A DNA stretch of 64,000 nucleotides, taken from assembly GCF_900129025.1 (NCBI RefSeq), contig NZ_FQUM01000001.1, forward strand, positions 186,001 through 250,000, read 5' to 3'. The stretch comes from Mariniphaga anaerophila. GTDB taxonomy: Bacteria; Bacteroidota; Bacteroidia; Bacteroidales; Prolixibacteraceae. A program made the position numbers and the translations under genes. Below, piece after piece: positions 32,213-41,731 of this stretch. The number at the start of each line of letters is the position of its first letter. Within the stretch, counting starts at the first letter, position 1. Below the pieces are notes generated by a model. The model had not been told where the DNA came from and did not search any database. It was given only the letters and a program-made list of their open reading frames with translations.

Positions 32213-33286
32213 ATGAAAAATGTATTCATTATTAGTATTGGATTTCTTTTGGTGAATTGTCAATTTCAAAAAACAATAACCTCAAAAGAAATTATTAGTC
32301 AGATAAAAAGGGTGGCAGATTATGAACTGAGCCATCCATCAGTTCACGATTACGATTTACAACATGATTTTGCGAACGGATGGATCCCCTCCACTTTTTA
32401 CGTAAGTCTTATACCCCTATATGAGGCCACAGGTGATAAAAAATATTTGGAGGAGGTAAAAAAGTGGGGTAACAAAACCAACTGGACTTGTGCCCCCCGG
32501 CTTAATCATGCAGACGATATTGTTTGTGGGCAGGTTTATTTGGATTTGTATAGACATGAACGGAAGAATGGTTACATCGAGAACCTTGTTGTAAGAATGG
32601 ACTCTGTTCTTCAAACAGCCAGAAGAGGAAGAGAGGAATGGCATTGGTGCGACGCATTATTCATGGCTCCTCCTGTTTATACGATGGCGGGTAAAATTTT
32701 GAACGAGCCATCTTATATTCAGTTTTCCGATTCAATGTATTGGGATGTTTATGACTATTTGTTTGACCATGAAAATTCTTTGTTTTATCGGGATGATCGC
32801 TTTTTTACTCAAAGAGGGCCCGATGATCAAAAAATTTTCTGGGGGCGTGGTAATGGTTGGGTATTGGGCGGACTAGCCCGCCTTATCCCATATGTTGAAG
32901 ATGCCGCGATGAAACAACGCTATATTGAATTGTTTCAGCAGATAGCGGAAAGAATTGTGATAGCGCAACAAGCTGATGGTTTATGGAGAAGCGATTTGTT
33001 AAACCCCAAACACTATCCCAGCAAAGAAACAAGCTCGTCGGGTTTTTTTGTATACAGTTTAGCCTGGGGTATCAATAACGGGTATTTGAGCAGAGCAGAT
33101 TATCAGCCAATTGTAGAAAAAGGATGGCTGGCTTTAAACAAATGTGTAAACGAAGAAACAGGCATGCTCGGATACGTCCAGCCTATTGGTGCCGCTCCTG
33201 ACAGTACCAATGAAAATACAACCTTTTCGTATGGTGCGGGGGCTTTTATTTTGGCAGGAATTGAAATGCTTGAATTAATAGAATAG
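32213..33286 (+). CDS. GH105 unsaturated glycuronyl hydrolase (YteR-like), lipoprotein
   Basis: This 357-residue protein has a short lipoprotein signal (MKNVFIISIGFLLVNC, Cys 16). It matches the GH88/GH105 (alpha/alpha)6-barrel family: APRLNHADDIVCGQVYLDLY (Asp about 101/102) and EEWHWCDALFMAPPVY (Asp about 147, the expected general acid/base), then FWGRGNGWVLGGLARLI and a C-terminal SYGAGAFILAG. Enzymes of this family hydrate the 4,5-unsaturated uronic acid left at the non-reducing end by a polysaccharide lyase. It is the first gene of the operon and the only recognised catalytic CAZyme in the locus, so the substrate should contain uronic acid cleaved by a lyase. Confidence 0.9.
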   Translation: MKNVFIISIGFLLVNCQFQKTITSKEIISQIKRVADYELSHPSVHDYDLQHDFANGWIPSTFYVSLIPLYEATGDKKYLEEVKKWGNKTNWTCAPRLNHADDIVCGQVYLDLYRHERKNGYIENLVVRMDSVLQTARRGREEWHWCDALFMAPPVYTMAGKILNEPSYIQFSDSMYWDVYDYLFDHENSLFYRDDRFFTQRGPDDQKIFWGRGNGWVLGGLARLIPYVEDAAMKQRYIELFQQIAERIVIAQQADGLWRSDLLNPKHYPSKETSSSGFFVYSLAWGINNGYLSRADYQPIVEKGWLALNKCVNEETGMLGYVQPIGAAPDSTNENTTFSYGAGAFILAGIEMLELIE

Positions 33287-33346
33287 ACAAGTGTAAACAC
33301 CATTAAATCAGTAAAAAAGTACAACTAATCAATATAGATAAATTTT

Positions 33347-36300
33347 ATGAGGAAAATTAGGTTACTTAGCGCTCGACTATTTGTTATGAGCATGTGTTTA
33401 TTGTGTTCCATAACCGTAGTCAGTCAAATAAAAGGGAAAGTGACTAATGTCAGTGGCATTGGCATTCCTGGAGTTAATATCATAGAGAAGGGGACCAGCA
33501 ATGGCACAATCTCAGATTTTAACGGTGATTATGTAATTAATCTACAGAATGGAGACGCCGTATTGGCCTTCAATTTTATCGGGTTTAAACGAACCGAGGT
33601 TAACGTAGCAGGCAAAACAGTAATAAATGTTGTGCTTGAAGAAGAGGTAACTTTACTGAATGAGGTTGTTGCTGTAGGGTATGGAACACAGATTAAAAGA
33701 GAGGTAACGTCTTCCATTTCCACCATTACATCTCTTAACGACGAAGGAGGCGCCTCAATTGGTGAAGTATTGCAAGGGAAAGCTTCGGGTCTGCAAATCA
33801 CAAATACTGGTTCTACGCCGGGTGCTTCGATGAGAGTCCAGGTAAGAGGCACCAATTCAATAAATTCAGGAACTGAGCCATTATGGATTATCGATGGAGT
33901 TCCTGTTAATTCCGACCAGGAAAACAGCAATCTGCGATCCAGCGGAGTGTTGGATATTACTAATCCACTAGCAGACCTCAATGTTGATGATATTGCATCT
34001 ATCCAGGTTTTAAAAGATGCAGCATCAACATCTATTTATGGTTCAAGAGGTGCTAATGGAGTAATACTCGTTTCTACTAAGCAAGGTAGCACTGGCGTGG
34101 CCAACATATCGTTAACCACTGAATATGGCACATCGGAAGCAGTTAATTACAAAACGTATTTAAATACAGCTCAGCATTATGAGTTGCTGGATGAAATGGG
34201 TAAAAACTCAGGTAGAGATTTCAGTCATTGGGTGCCCTTTTACTTTGATGATGACAGAGGCCTTTATCCTTTTTACAACCGGGCGTATGCTGAAACGGTT
34301 GATAATAACTGGATAGATATGGTATTGCGCCAGGGCATGTTCAAAAGAATATCCACTTCGTTAAGCGGAGGCGGCAAAGGTGCCAGATACTATATCTCTT
34401 TTTGGACTAAAGATGCTACCGGAATAATGATTGGCGATGAGCGCACAGAATATGGGTTAACATCGAACCTGAATTTTGATGTTACAAAAAAACTCAGTGG
34501 CGCCATTAAAGCGAAAATTGGCTACAATAAATATGATTATGCACAGAAAGGCGGAAGTCTGGGCATTAACGAAGTTGGAAGAAATAACTGGGGAGCTAGA
34601 GCTGGTTGGAGAACCATAAACAGAAGTTCAACACCGATGATGCCTAGTCATACACCAAGTGGAGAACTTTTTGACCCATATGGAGGCTATAACCCATATC
34701 CTTCATTAATGGAAAATAATCAAATCAATAGAAATCAAGATTATAGAGGCAGTATAGTTGCTTCACTTGATTACAAACTTCTGGAAAACCTGGTGATATC
34801 AGCCAGAGGAGGTTATGATCATAACATACGTTCTCAGTTATTTCATATTACTGATGCGATTCGGTTAAAAAGCTCGGACAATAGAACAGGCTCAGCCAGA
34901 GGTACTCAGAATACAAGAATAAAATCAAATACAACATTAAACGCATTTGCTAACTATTCTAGGCGAGTAAATAGCCTGAAATTGGAATTGATGGCAGGAA
35001 CTGAAATGTTTGAAAGAAAAGATGAAGTACAGTTGGCCGATTTCGAAGACCTTCAAACGCAAAGGATTCAACTCGGGAATACAGAAGGAGCAACATTCTT
35101 AATGGGACGGTATTCAGTTGCCAGTGATCGGTTTGTGTCTTTCTTTGGAAGAGCAAATTTCTCTTTGAATAATCGATATCTATTGGGAACCAGCTATAGA
35201 CGCGACGGAGCTTCTGTTTTTGCTCCCAAAAATCGTTGGGGCGATTTTTGGTCAATCTCGGGCGGTTGGATTTTAAGTGACGAAGAATTTATGAGCAATC
35301 TCAAGGCATTTAATTTATTAAAACTCCGTTCAAGTTATGGTTCAACCGGAAATGCCAGTATTCCTAGTTTCAGCTGGATAAATACCTATCAAACATGGCC
35401 GTTGTATGGCAATTCCAATTCACTTGTTCTTGGAAATTTAGCCATTGATAACCTGACATGGGAGAAATCATTTACGTTCGATTTAGCTCTTGATTATGGA
35501 CTGTTTGAAAACCGAATTAATGGTTCAATTGGTTATTACCATACGCGAACTGAAGATATGTTGTTGAATACTCCTATTGCACTTAGCCATGGAGTTTATT
35601 CAGGTAACGCAGGACCAACGTCTTTAATTAATGTAGGCCAGATGTTCAATCAGGGTTTTGAAATTCAGATAAGTGCCGCTATTGTAAACATTAAAAATTT
35701 CAAATGGGAAGCAGATGTCAACTTGTCTACAAATAGGAACGAGGTAGGAAAGCTATCCAAGGAAATTAGCAATCCACTGCAGATAGGCTACTCTCCTGCA
35801 TTTGGAAACACACTTCAACTTAATTCTGTATGGACTGGTGAGCGGTTGGGGCGCTATTATATTGCAGAATACGCAGGTATGGATGAGCAAGGATTTGAAA
35901 CTATTTATGAAATTGATCAAGAAAAGTTTGCGCAAAGTGGCGGCCAGATTACCGAAAAAACCGGTAACATAGTGAGAGCTACATCCGAAAATATTCAGAA
36001 AAACAGGATGTTTCATAATAATAAAACAGGGTTGCCAACTTATTTTGGTGGTATAACTAATTCTTTTACCGTTAAAAATTTCACATTAGACGTTTCTTTT
36101 ACATTCTCCGGGGGAAACTATATCTACGACCAAACAGTTGCCAACAATGGCTTTGTATTACAGGGAGTTAATCCGATTGATGACAGGATCTACGGAAAAA
36201 CGTTTATCCCGGGTGTCAGGGAAGATGCAGAATACCCCATTCAAACGTATAATAATCTGGACGATACCGGAGCTCAGGTGGGGACACAGCACAGCAGGTA

Positions 36301-36580
36301 CCTGTACAAGGGTGACTATATAAGACTACAAAACATTGGGCTAAAATACAAGTTGCCTTATGCTTTACTAAAGAAAGTAGGAGTTAAGTCTGCAACACTG
36401 TATAGTACAGTGTCTAATTTATGGGTGTGGTCACCTTTCAAATCGTTCGACCCTGAGTTTGTTAACTATGGAGACATACATGCTGTCACTGCAGATCGCA
36501 ACCTGGGGCAGGGTTACGTAAAGTATGATCCTTTTCCAAAAGCTCGGACTATCACTATCGGAGCCAGACTTAGTTTTTAA
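33347..36580 (+). CDS. susC: SusC-like TonB-dependent outer-membrane transporter
   Basis: This 1077-residue protein has a signal peptide, a carboxypeptidase-regulatory-like domain (IKGKVTNVSGIGIPGVNIIE...NGTISDFNGDYVI), the TonB-box region (EVVAVGYGTQIKREV), a plug domain (VRGTNSINSGTEPLWIIDGVPV, VLKDAASTSIYGSRGANGVI) and a 22-strand barrel to the terminal TITIGARLSF. It imports oligosaccharides captured by its SusD partner, which follows after 20 bp. Length and motifs are normal for the class. Confidence 0.95.
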   Translation: MRKIRLLSARLFVMSMCLLCSITVVSQIKGKVTNVSGIGIPGVNIIEKGTSNGTISDFNGDYVINLQNGDAVLAFNFIGFKRTEVNVAGKTVINVVLEEEVTLLNEVVAVGYGTQIKREVTSSISTITSLNDEGGASIGEVLQGKASGLQITNTGSTPGASMRVQVRGTNSINSGTEPLWIIDGVPVNSDQENSNLRSSGVLDITNPLADLNVDDIASIQVLKDAASTSIYGSRGANGVILVSTKQGSTGVANISLTTEYGTSEAVNYKTYLNTAQHYELLDEMGKNSGRDFSHWVPFYFDDDRGLYPFYNRAYAETVDNNWIDMVLRQGMFKRISTSLSGGGKGARYYISFWTKDATGIMIGDERTEYGLTSNLNFDVTKKLSGAIKAKIGYNKYDYAQKGGSLGINEVGRNNWGARAGWRTINRSSTPMMPSHTPSGELFDPYGGYNPYPSLMENNQINRNQDYRGSIVASLDYKLLENLVISARGGYDHNIRSQLFHITDAIRLKSSDNRTGSARGTQNTRIKSNTTLNAFANYSRRVNSLKLELMAGTEMFERKDEVQLADFEDLQTQRIQLGNTEGATFLMGRYSVASDRFVSFFGRANFSLNNRYLLGTSYRRDGASVFAPKNRWGDFWSISGGWILSDEEFMSNLKAFNLLKLRSSYGSTGNASIPSFSWINTYQTWPLYGNSNSLVLGNLAIDNLTWEKSFTFDLALDYGLFENRINGSIGYYHTRTEDMLLNTPIALSHGVYSGNAGPTSLINVGQMFNQGFEIQISAAIVNIKNFKWEADVNLSTNRNEVGKLSKEISNPLQIGYSPAFGNTLQLNSVWTGERLGRYYIAEYAGMDEQGFETIYEIDQEKFAQSGGQITEKTGNIVRATSENIQKNRMFHNNKTGLPTYFGGITNSFTVKNFTLDVSFTFSGGNYIYDQTVANNGFVLQGVNPIDDRIYGKTFIPGVREDAEYPIQTYNNLDDTGAQVGTQHSRYLYKGDYIRLQNIGLKYKLPYALLKKVGVKSATLYSTVSNLWVWSPFKSFDPEFVNYGDIHAVTADRNLGQGYVKYDPFPKARTITIGARLSF

Positions 36581-36600
36581 ACCAAAAAAATTTAATCGTT

Positions 36601-38073
36601 ATGAAATATATTGTAACTGTGTTAATCTCCCTCTTACTTCTAAGTTGTGAAGACTTTTTTCAAGAAGTAGAAATGCCTGCAGATATTCTAACCACAGATA
36701 TTTCGTCTAATAAGGAATTAGAACAGTTGGTTAGTTCTGCTTATTTCGCCTGGCAAGGGTACCATGAAGGCATCTGCGATTTAAGCTTTATTATTCCGTC
36801 GTTTGCGTCAGACGAGGGAATTATTAGCGCAAGTCATGACATAAATGTAGAATATGGAAATCATGATCAATTGTATAACAGGAATACCTGGAATAATTCA
36901 ATTCCTTATTTGCAGTATGTATGGCAGTCAGGCTATGGAAGTGTGCATTTCGCCAATTTGGTTTTAACGCATTTGAACAGCAAGGGGCCATTTAACGACA
37001 GCGAAATTGGATGGGCAGACAGAATGAAAGGAGAAGCCTACTTCAACCGGGCATTTGCGTTTTACACATTGAGCAAAATATTCTGTCCTCCTTACGACGT
37101 AAACGGGGATATGACTCAACCCGGTATTATTTGTGATACGACAATATCTGAAGGGCCTTTTGATACAAGAGCATTGCAAAGCATTGATGGTACTTATAAA
37201 CAAATTATTAGTGATTTAAATAATGCCATTCAATTTCTTCCGGAAGAATACGAGGAAAATCGCGATCCGGAGTCATACCAGGATCGAGCTAAGCGAGATG
37301 CTGCCGAGTTTTTGTTGAGTCGGGTTTTCTTCCAGATGGGGCCTGAATTCTGGGAGAACTCTTTGGCATTAATAAATGAAATATTAGGAGACAATAAATA
37401 CCCGCTGAATGGTTCCCCTGCTGATGCTTACACTCAATCAGGGTTAGGACAAATGTCAAGTGAAACAGTATTTCAGTATGCCTCTTATAACGGTAACTCT
37501 CAGTGGAGATATCCGAGGGTTTATCACTTTTTTTCGGGAGGTTCGGCATCTGGCCGCCGAAAAATGTTTCATATGAACGACTCCTTTGCCGCTTTTGTTG
37601 GTTGGGATAATTCGGATGAAGCTGCAAAGGATTTACGATATAGCGAGTTGTTTACTATTTCTTACGGTAAAATATGGGCTGACAAATGGAAAGCAAGAAC
37701 CTACAGCTTCCCAATGATGCGCTCTCCTGAATTACACTTAACCCGTGCGCTTATTTGTCTTCTTACCGGAGAAGGTGGAGGTAATCAACAGGCGATAACC
37801 GATCTGAATATTGTTCGGAAAAGGGCTTACGGCGACAATTACGAACCACTGGATAATAGTTACAGTACCTCCGAGCTACTTGATATTACTCACAGGGAAC
37901 GTGCTATCGAGTTGTTTTTTGAAGGAGATCGATTGTATTATGTGCAAGCAATCAGAGGCCAGGTAAGCCCTGGTGACAGAACAGATCAGGTTGAATTGCC
38001 TTACAATAGCGACAAACTATACTGGCCTATCCCAGAACGCGAAGTTTTTACAAATGATAATTTAACTAACTAA
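36601..38073 (+). CDS. susD: SusD-like glycan-binding lipoprotein
   Basis: This 490-residue lipoprotein (signal MKYIVTVLISLLLLSC) has the SusD/RagB helical TPR scaffold: WADRMKGEAYFNRAFAFYTL, RAKRDAAEFLLSRVFFQMG, then SPELHLTRALICLL, ITDLNIVRKRAYGDNY and the end motif ITHRERAIELFFEGDRLYYV...LYWPIPEREVFTN. It forms the lid of the SusC transporter on the cell surface. The pair is the core of the polysaccharide utilization locus. Confidence 0.95.
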   Translation: MKYIVTVLISLLLLSCEDFFQEVEMPADILTTDISSNKELEQLVSSAYFAWQGYHEGICDLSFIIPSFASDEGIISASHDINVEYGNHDQLYNRNTWNNSIPYLQYVWQSGYGSVHFANLVLTHLNSKGPFNDSEIGWADRMKGEAYFNRAFAFYTLSKIFCPPYDVNGDMTQPGIICDTTISEGPFDTRALQSIDGTYKQIISDLNNAIQFLPEEYEENRDPESYQDRAKRDAAEFLLSRVFFQMGPEFWENSLALINEILGDNKYPLNGSPADAYTQSGLGQMSSETVFQYASYNGNSQWRYPRVYHFFSGGSASGRRKMFHMNDSFAAFVGWDNSDEAAKDLRYSELFTISYGKIWADKWKARTYSFPMMRSPELHLTRALICLLTGEGGGNQQAITDLNIVRKRAYGDNYEPLDNSYSTSELLDITHRERAIELFFEGDRLYYVQAIRGQVSPGDRTDQVELPYNSDKLYWPIPEREVFTNDNLTN

Positions 38074-38084
38074 ATATTAATAAA

Positions 38085-39320
38085 ATGAAAAAATCTTATG
38101 GTATAGCAATTACAGTGATGTTGTTTGTGGCACACTTTGCACAGGCATCTGTTTTCGAAAATTTTAATGCAAGTAATGCTCCGGAGGGAACCTATGGAGA
38201 CGTTAGTTTTACCAGTTCATCTAACGGTTTAACATGGAATTTAACACAGTGCCGTTATATACCGGGCTTATATACAAATATTAATGGTAAAAGTGTCGCT
38301 TTAAAAAGCGATGGTGCAGGAATTATTCAATCACCGGTATTTCAAGGTGGGTTAAAGGAACTCTCTTTTAACCAGAGAGCCGGATGGATAACAGACGGTC
38401 AGGAGCGTTTAATTTCGGTTGAAATTGTTGATGAAGACTTAGGACAGACTACAACTTACGATTTTTCCAATGCTGGTGCGGATCAGACTATTTACGAAAT
38501 TCAAATTAATGGTTTAAACATAACTGGAAGTTATTCATACAAAATCACCAATAAAACAGAAGGAACGATTATTATAATTGATAATATAATGATGGTTGGA
38601 ACTGAAGATAATCTGGAAACAATAGAAAACGCCAGCATTGCTGACAATAGTTATGAAACAGGTTCCTTTACCGGTAATAATGGTGGCACGTGGCTGTATT
38701 CAAACGGAAGAACACCACTGGAATATATTATCGGAGGAGACAAAAGTATCATGTTAAAAGACACTTATGGCTATATCCAGTCAAATTTATTATCTAACGG
38801 GTTGAAAGAATTGAGCTTTCTGGCGGTACAGAATTGGATTGGAAATTCGGGAGTTCAAAATTTTCAGTTGAAAGTTTATGATGCCAATGATGACTTGGTT
38901 TTTGAAAAAAATGATTTGACATATGAGCGTCAAAGCGAACATCGGTTTGAATTGTTTCAATATACAATCAGCGGAATAGATATAGTGGGTGCTTGTTCAT
39001 TCCGCATTGTAAATGCTTCATCTAATATCGGAGAAATTGTGATTGATAACATTACCTGGAAGGATAAACCAATATCTACCGGTATTAAAGATACAGAAGT
39101 TGATAACCTTACGGTGTTTAGCCGGGAAAAAAATATTGTAATCAGAAAGGCTGGCAGAGAGATTGGGAAGGTGAGCGTTTATAATGTTTCGGGCCAGTTG
39201 GTTAACAGTATAGAATCAGCCAACAGAGAAGTCTCTATTCCCGTAGAAAGTAAGGGTATTTACCTAATTATGGTATCAGATCCTCTGGGTGTGTCTTCTA
39301 GCAAGGTACTTGTAAAGTAA
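38085..39320 (+). CDS. T9SS-secreted surface protein with two beta-sandwich modules
   Basis: This 411-residue protein has a signal peptide (MKKSYGIAITVMLFVAHFAQA) and a C-terminal type IX secretion sorting domain (VYNVSGQLVNSIESANREVSIPVESKGIYLIMV). Between them lie two copies of a module of about 150 residues (about 22-172 and 183-330) sharing the pattern kS-LK--G-IQS----GLKELSF----W and ending GEIVIDNITWKD or TIIIIDNIMMVG. Related modules occur in the next two proteins. The position after susD is that of surface glycan-binding proteins; binding is inferred, no catalytic motif is seen. Confidence 0.8.
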   Translation: MKKSYGIAITVMLFVAHFAQASVFENFNASNAPEGTYGDVSFTSSSNGLTWNLTQCRYIPGLYTNINGKSVALKSDGAGIIQSPVFQGGLKELSFNQRAGWITDGQERLISVEIVDEDLGQTTTYDFSNAGADQTIYEIQINGLNITGSYSYKITNKTEGTIIIIDNIMMVGTEDNLETIENASIADNSYETGSFTGNNGGTWLYSNGRTPLEYIIGGDKSIMLKDTYGYIQSNLLSNGLKELSFLAVQNWIGNSGVQNFQLKVYDANDDLVFEKNDLTYERQSEHRFELFQYTISGIDIVGACSFRIVNASSNIGEIVIDNITWKDKPISTGIKDTEVDNLTVFSREKNIVIRKAGREIGKVSVYNVSGQLVNSIESANREVSIPVESKGIYLIMVSDPLGVSSSKVLVK

Positions 39321-39357
39321 TAGAATCCAGAATTTAAGACGCATTAAAGAGTTAATT

Positions 39358-41640
39358 ATGAAATATATTATACTGTTATTATGTGTTTTCGTTTCTATAT
39401 CTTCATTTGCGCAAGATTTAACTGTTAACGTGCAGCTGGAGTATCAGTCCGAAAATACATTTAAACTGAATTTTAGTGAAAATGTAGATCCAGCCGAAGC
39501 CGCGGAAGTGACAAACTATACCATTAGTGGCACAGGCGGATTAACCGGAAATCCTGTTTCTGCTGATATTAGTGGAAGTGCAGTAACTCTGCTGCTGGCA
39601 TCTGACATGTCAGAACTTGAACCCAATGCGGGTATTGAAGTAAGAGTGAGTAACGTAACCGCTGTATCCGGCAAGGAACTAAATCCTCAACAATCCGTAG
39701 CAAAATATTTTGTTTGGCATTTTTGCGAAACTTTTTCTAAGGCTCCGTTAACAGGTGCTTATACCGATTATACTTATGTTGGAGAGCACAATCTGAACTG
39801 GACTTATTCCAGCGCTCGTGAGGATACAGAATATGAAAAAGGAATTATGTTGCGATTCAAAGATAGCAGTACTTTGAAACACAATTTTGGACAAGGTGTA
39901 GCATCCGTCTCTTTTCAGTTTTACACGGTTTGGTCAAACTATGATGATCGTTACTTTGAATGTGCAATAGCAGATCAGCTTTTAGCCGAGAATGCCATTG
40001 CTATTTCCGGAAATCCTTCAGAGGTAAAACTGTATACATATGATGACTTGAACATAATGCCAAAGGAAGAAGGGGTTCCTTTTGAGATAAAAAACACCAC
40101 CGTTACCAATCAAAATATTGTTATAGATAACGTGAAATGGACTAGCTATTCCCCGGCATTTGTCGATACTGTTTTGCTAAGTTCACAAAAACAATTTGTA
40201 TTGGGTTATAATCAGTTAATAGATTCCCGCGATGTGACCATCGATAATTTTAAGGTGGAATTTGATGGGGTTGAAACGGAACTTTCAACAGTGGAGTATT
40301 TCGAAGGCAACATGGTTAAAATAACGACAAAAGAAGACATCTCGGGCTTGGATAATAAGTCTGTGATTACTGTTACATCCAATAATGTCAGAAATTTAAT
40401 CAATGGTTTATCTGTTGAAAATAAAAAGAGTATTACCGTTGAAAAACCCGAGGTAGTTAAGCAGTTGGAATACATCGATTTTACTACCCTGCGTTTGCGT
40501 TATACGTATGCTATTGACGAAACTGACGCCCTAATGACCGACAACTATAAATTGGTTTTTTCTGATGGCGTTGAAACCAATCCGTCAGCAGTAGTTATGG
40601 TAGATGACAAAACATTTGATTTAACAGTTCCATCTACTCAGCACAGCGCTGATGGCACAACAATAACCGTTGATGTAATAAATGTAAAAGGTAAAAACGG
40701 AGTTTTTACTGTTGCAGAACCTAATAATCGTGCTGCCATAATTATTGACCGAACAGCTCCCGAAGTATTGCCTGAGTTAGAGTTTATAAATTCAGGTACG
40801 CTAATCCTTTATTTCTCGGAAGCTGTGAAGCCATCCCTTGAGGTTTCTGACTATGTTATTGGCGGCACTGCAGGACTAAATGGAAACGTGCTAAACGTTG
40901 ACATTAATGACTCTGCAAGTGTTGTACTAACAGTCGCTGATATGAGTGAGTCGTTGGTTCATGATAACACAATAACAGTTTCAGCGAACAATGTTTTTGA
41001 TGTTGCTGGCAATAATTTGTCAGAAAACAATACTGCAACTTATGTTATCAACCTTTCGAAACCATTAAATAAAATTGTTGATGTTAAAAACATTAGGCAT
41101 AGAACCGCTGATGTAATCATTGATGTAGACAGACCGGGAACAGTTTACTGGAGTGCTTATGTTGGAGGGAGCTCTGGTCCTGATGCCGATGCTGTATATT
41201 ATGGAGATGGTTTTGTAAATGGAATGCAAGTAGTTGATAAGTCTGTTTCTCAAGCAACCATTACGGTTGATGAGTTGGTTTGGGCAACAAGTTTCGACGT
41301 TTATACATTAGTTGAAAGCAGGGAAGGAGTTTTGTCTGAGCTGGATATGACTACAATTGAAACGACGAGTGTTGAAGAAGGGTTTGATGATGGTGAGCTT
41401 GGAAACTATAAGTCGGTGAAAGTGACGTTAAAATCAGGTGTCATCCAACTTGAGCGAATGGACAAACAGGCATCTTATGAACCTATCCACGTGAAGGTTT
41501 ATAATCTGGCAGGAGCAATTGTTTACAGTAAACAATTCCGCAATGAAACCATGGATATACATGGTCTGCCTTCAGGAATATATCTGGTGTCTCTTTGGTT
41601 TGAAGATCATATAGAAACCACAAAAATAATTATGGAATAG
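39358..41640 (+). CDS. T9SS-secreted multi-domain surface protein with Ig-like repeats
   Basis: This 760-residue protein has a signal peptide (MKYIILLLCVFVSISSFAQ). The first Ig-like repeat (about 20-115, FKLNFSENVDPAEAAEVTNY) recurs near 475-570 (LILYFSEAVKPSLEVSDYVI), with related units between. One copy of the beta-sandwich module (about 120-265) ends QNIVIDNVKWTSY. A T9SS sorting domain ends the protein (VKVYNLAGAIVYSKQFRNETMDIHGLPSGIYLVSLW). It probably binds the polysaccharide at the cell surface. It closes the first part of the operon, with a terminator following. Confidence 0.8.
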   Translation: MKYIILLLCVFVSISSFAQDLTVNVQLEYQSENTFKLNFSENVDPAEAAEVTNYTISGTGGLTGNPVSADISGSAVTLLLASDMSELEPNAGIEVRVSNVTAVSGKELNPQQSVAKYFVWHFCETFSKAPLTGAYTDYTYVGEHNLNWTYSSAREDTEYEKGIMLRFKDSSTLKHNFGQGVASVSFQFYTVWSNYDDRYFECAIADQLLAENAIAISGNPSEVKLYTYDDLNIMPKEEGVPFEIKNTTVTNQNIVIDNVKWTSYSPAFVDTVLLSSQKQFVLGYNQLIDSRDVTIDNFKVEFDGVETELSTVEYFEGNMVKITTKEDISGLDNKSVITVTSNNVRNLINGLSVENKKSITVEKPEVVKQLEYIDFTTLRLRYTYAIDETDALMTDNYKLVFSDGVETNPSAVVMVDDKTFDLTVPSTQHSADGTTITVDVINVKGKNGVFTVAEPNNRAAIIIDRTAPEVLPELEFINSGTLILYFSEAVKPSLEVSDYVIGGTAGLNGNVLNVDINDSASVVLTVADMSESLVHDNTITVSANNVFDVAGNNLSENNTATYVINLSKPLNKIVDVKNIRHRTADVIIDVDRPGTVYWSAYVGGSSGPDADAVYYGDGFVNGMQVVDKSVSQATITVDELVWATSFDVYTLVESREGVLSELDMTTIETTSVEEGFDDGELGNYKSVKVTLKSGVIQLERMDKQASYEPIHVKVYNLAGAIVYSKQFRNETMDIHGLPSGIYLVSLWFEDHIETTKIIME

Positions 41641-41650
41641 CTTTTCCGTC

Positions 41651-41688
41651 ACCAAGTTAAGGACTTAATGTCTTTAACTTGGTTTTTC
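41651..41688 (+). terminator. Internal terminator of the polysaccharide locus
   Basis: ACCAAGTTAAGGAC (41651-41664) pairs with GTCTTTAACTTGGT (41670-41683) over 14 positions, one of them G-U, around a 5-nt loop, and is followed by TTTTCCTT. It separates susCD and the binding proteins from the three beta-helix genes, so the latter are expressed by read-through or their own promoter. Confidence 0.88.
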
Positions 41689-41731
41689 CTTAAAATCAGA
41701 AAATTAAAGCTGTTAAATAAAATCCTCTGAT

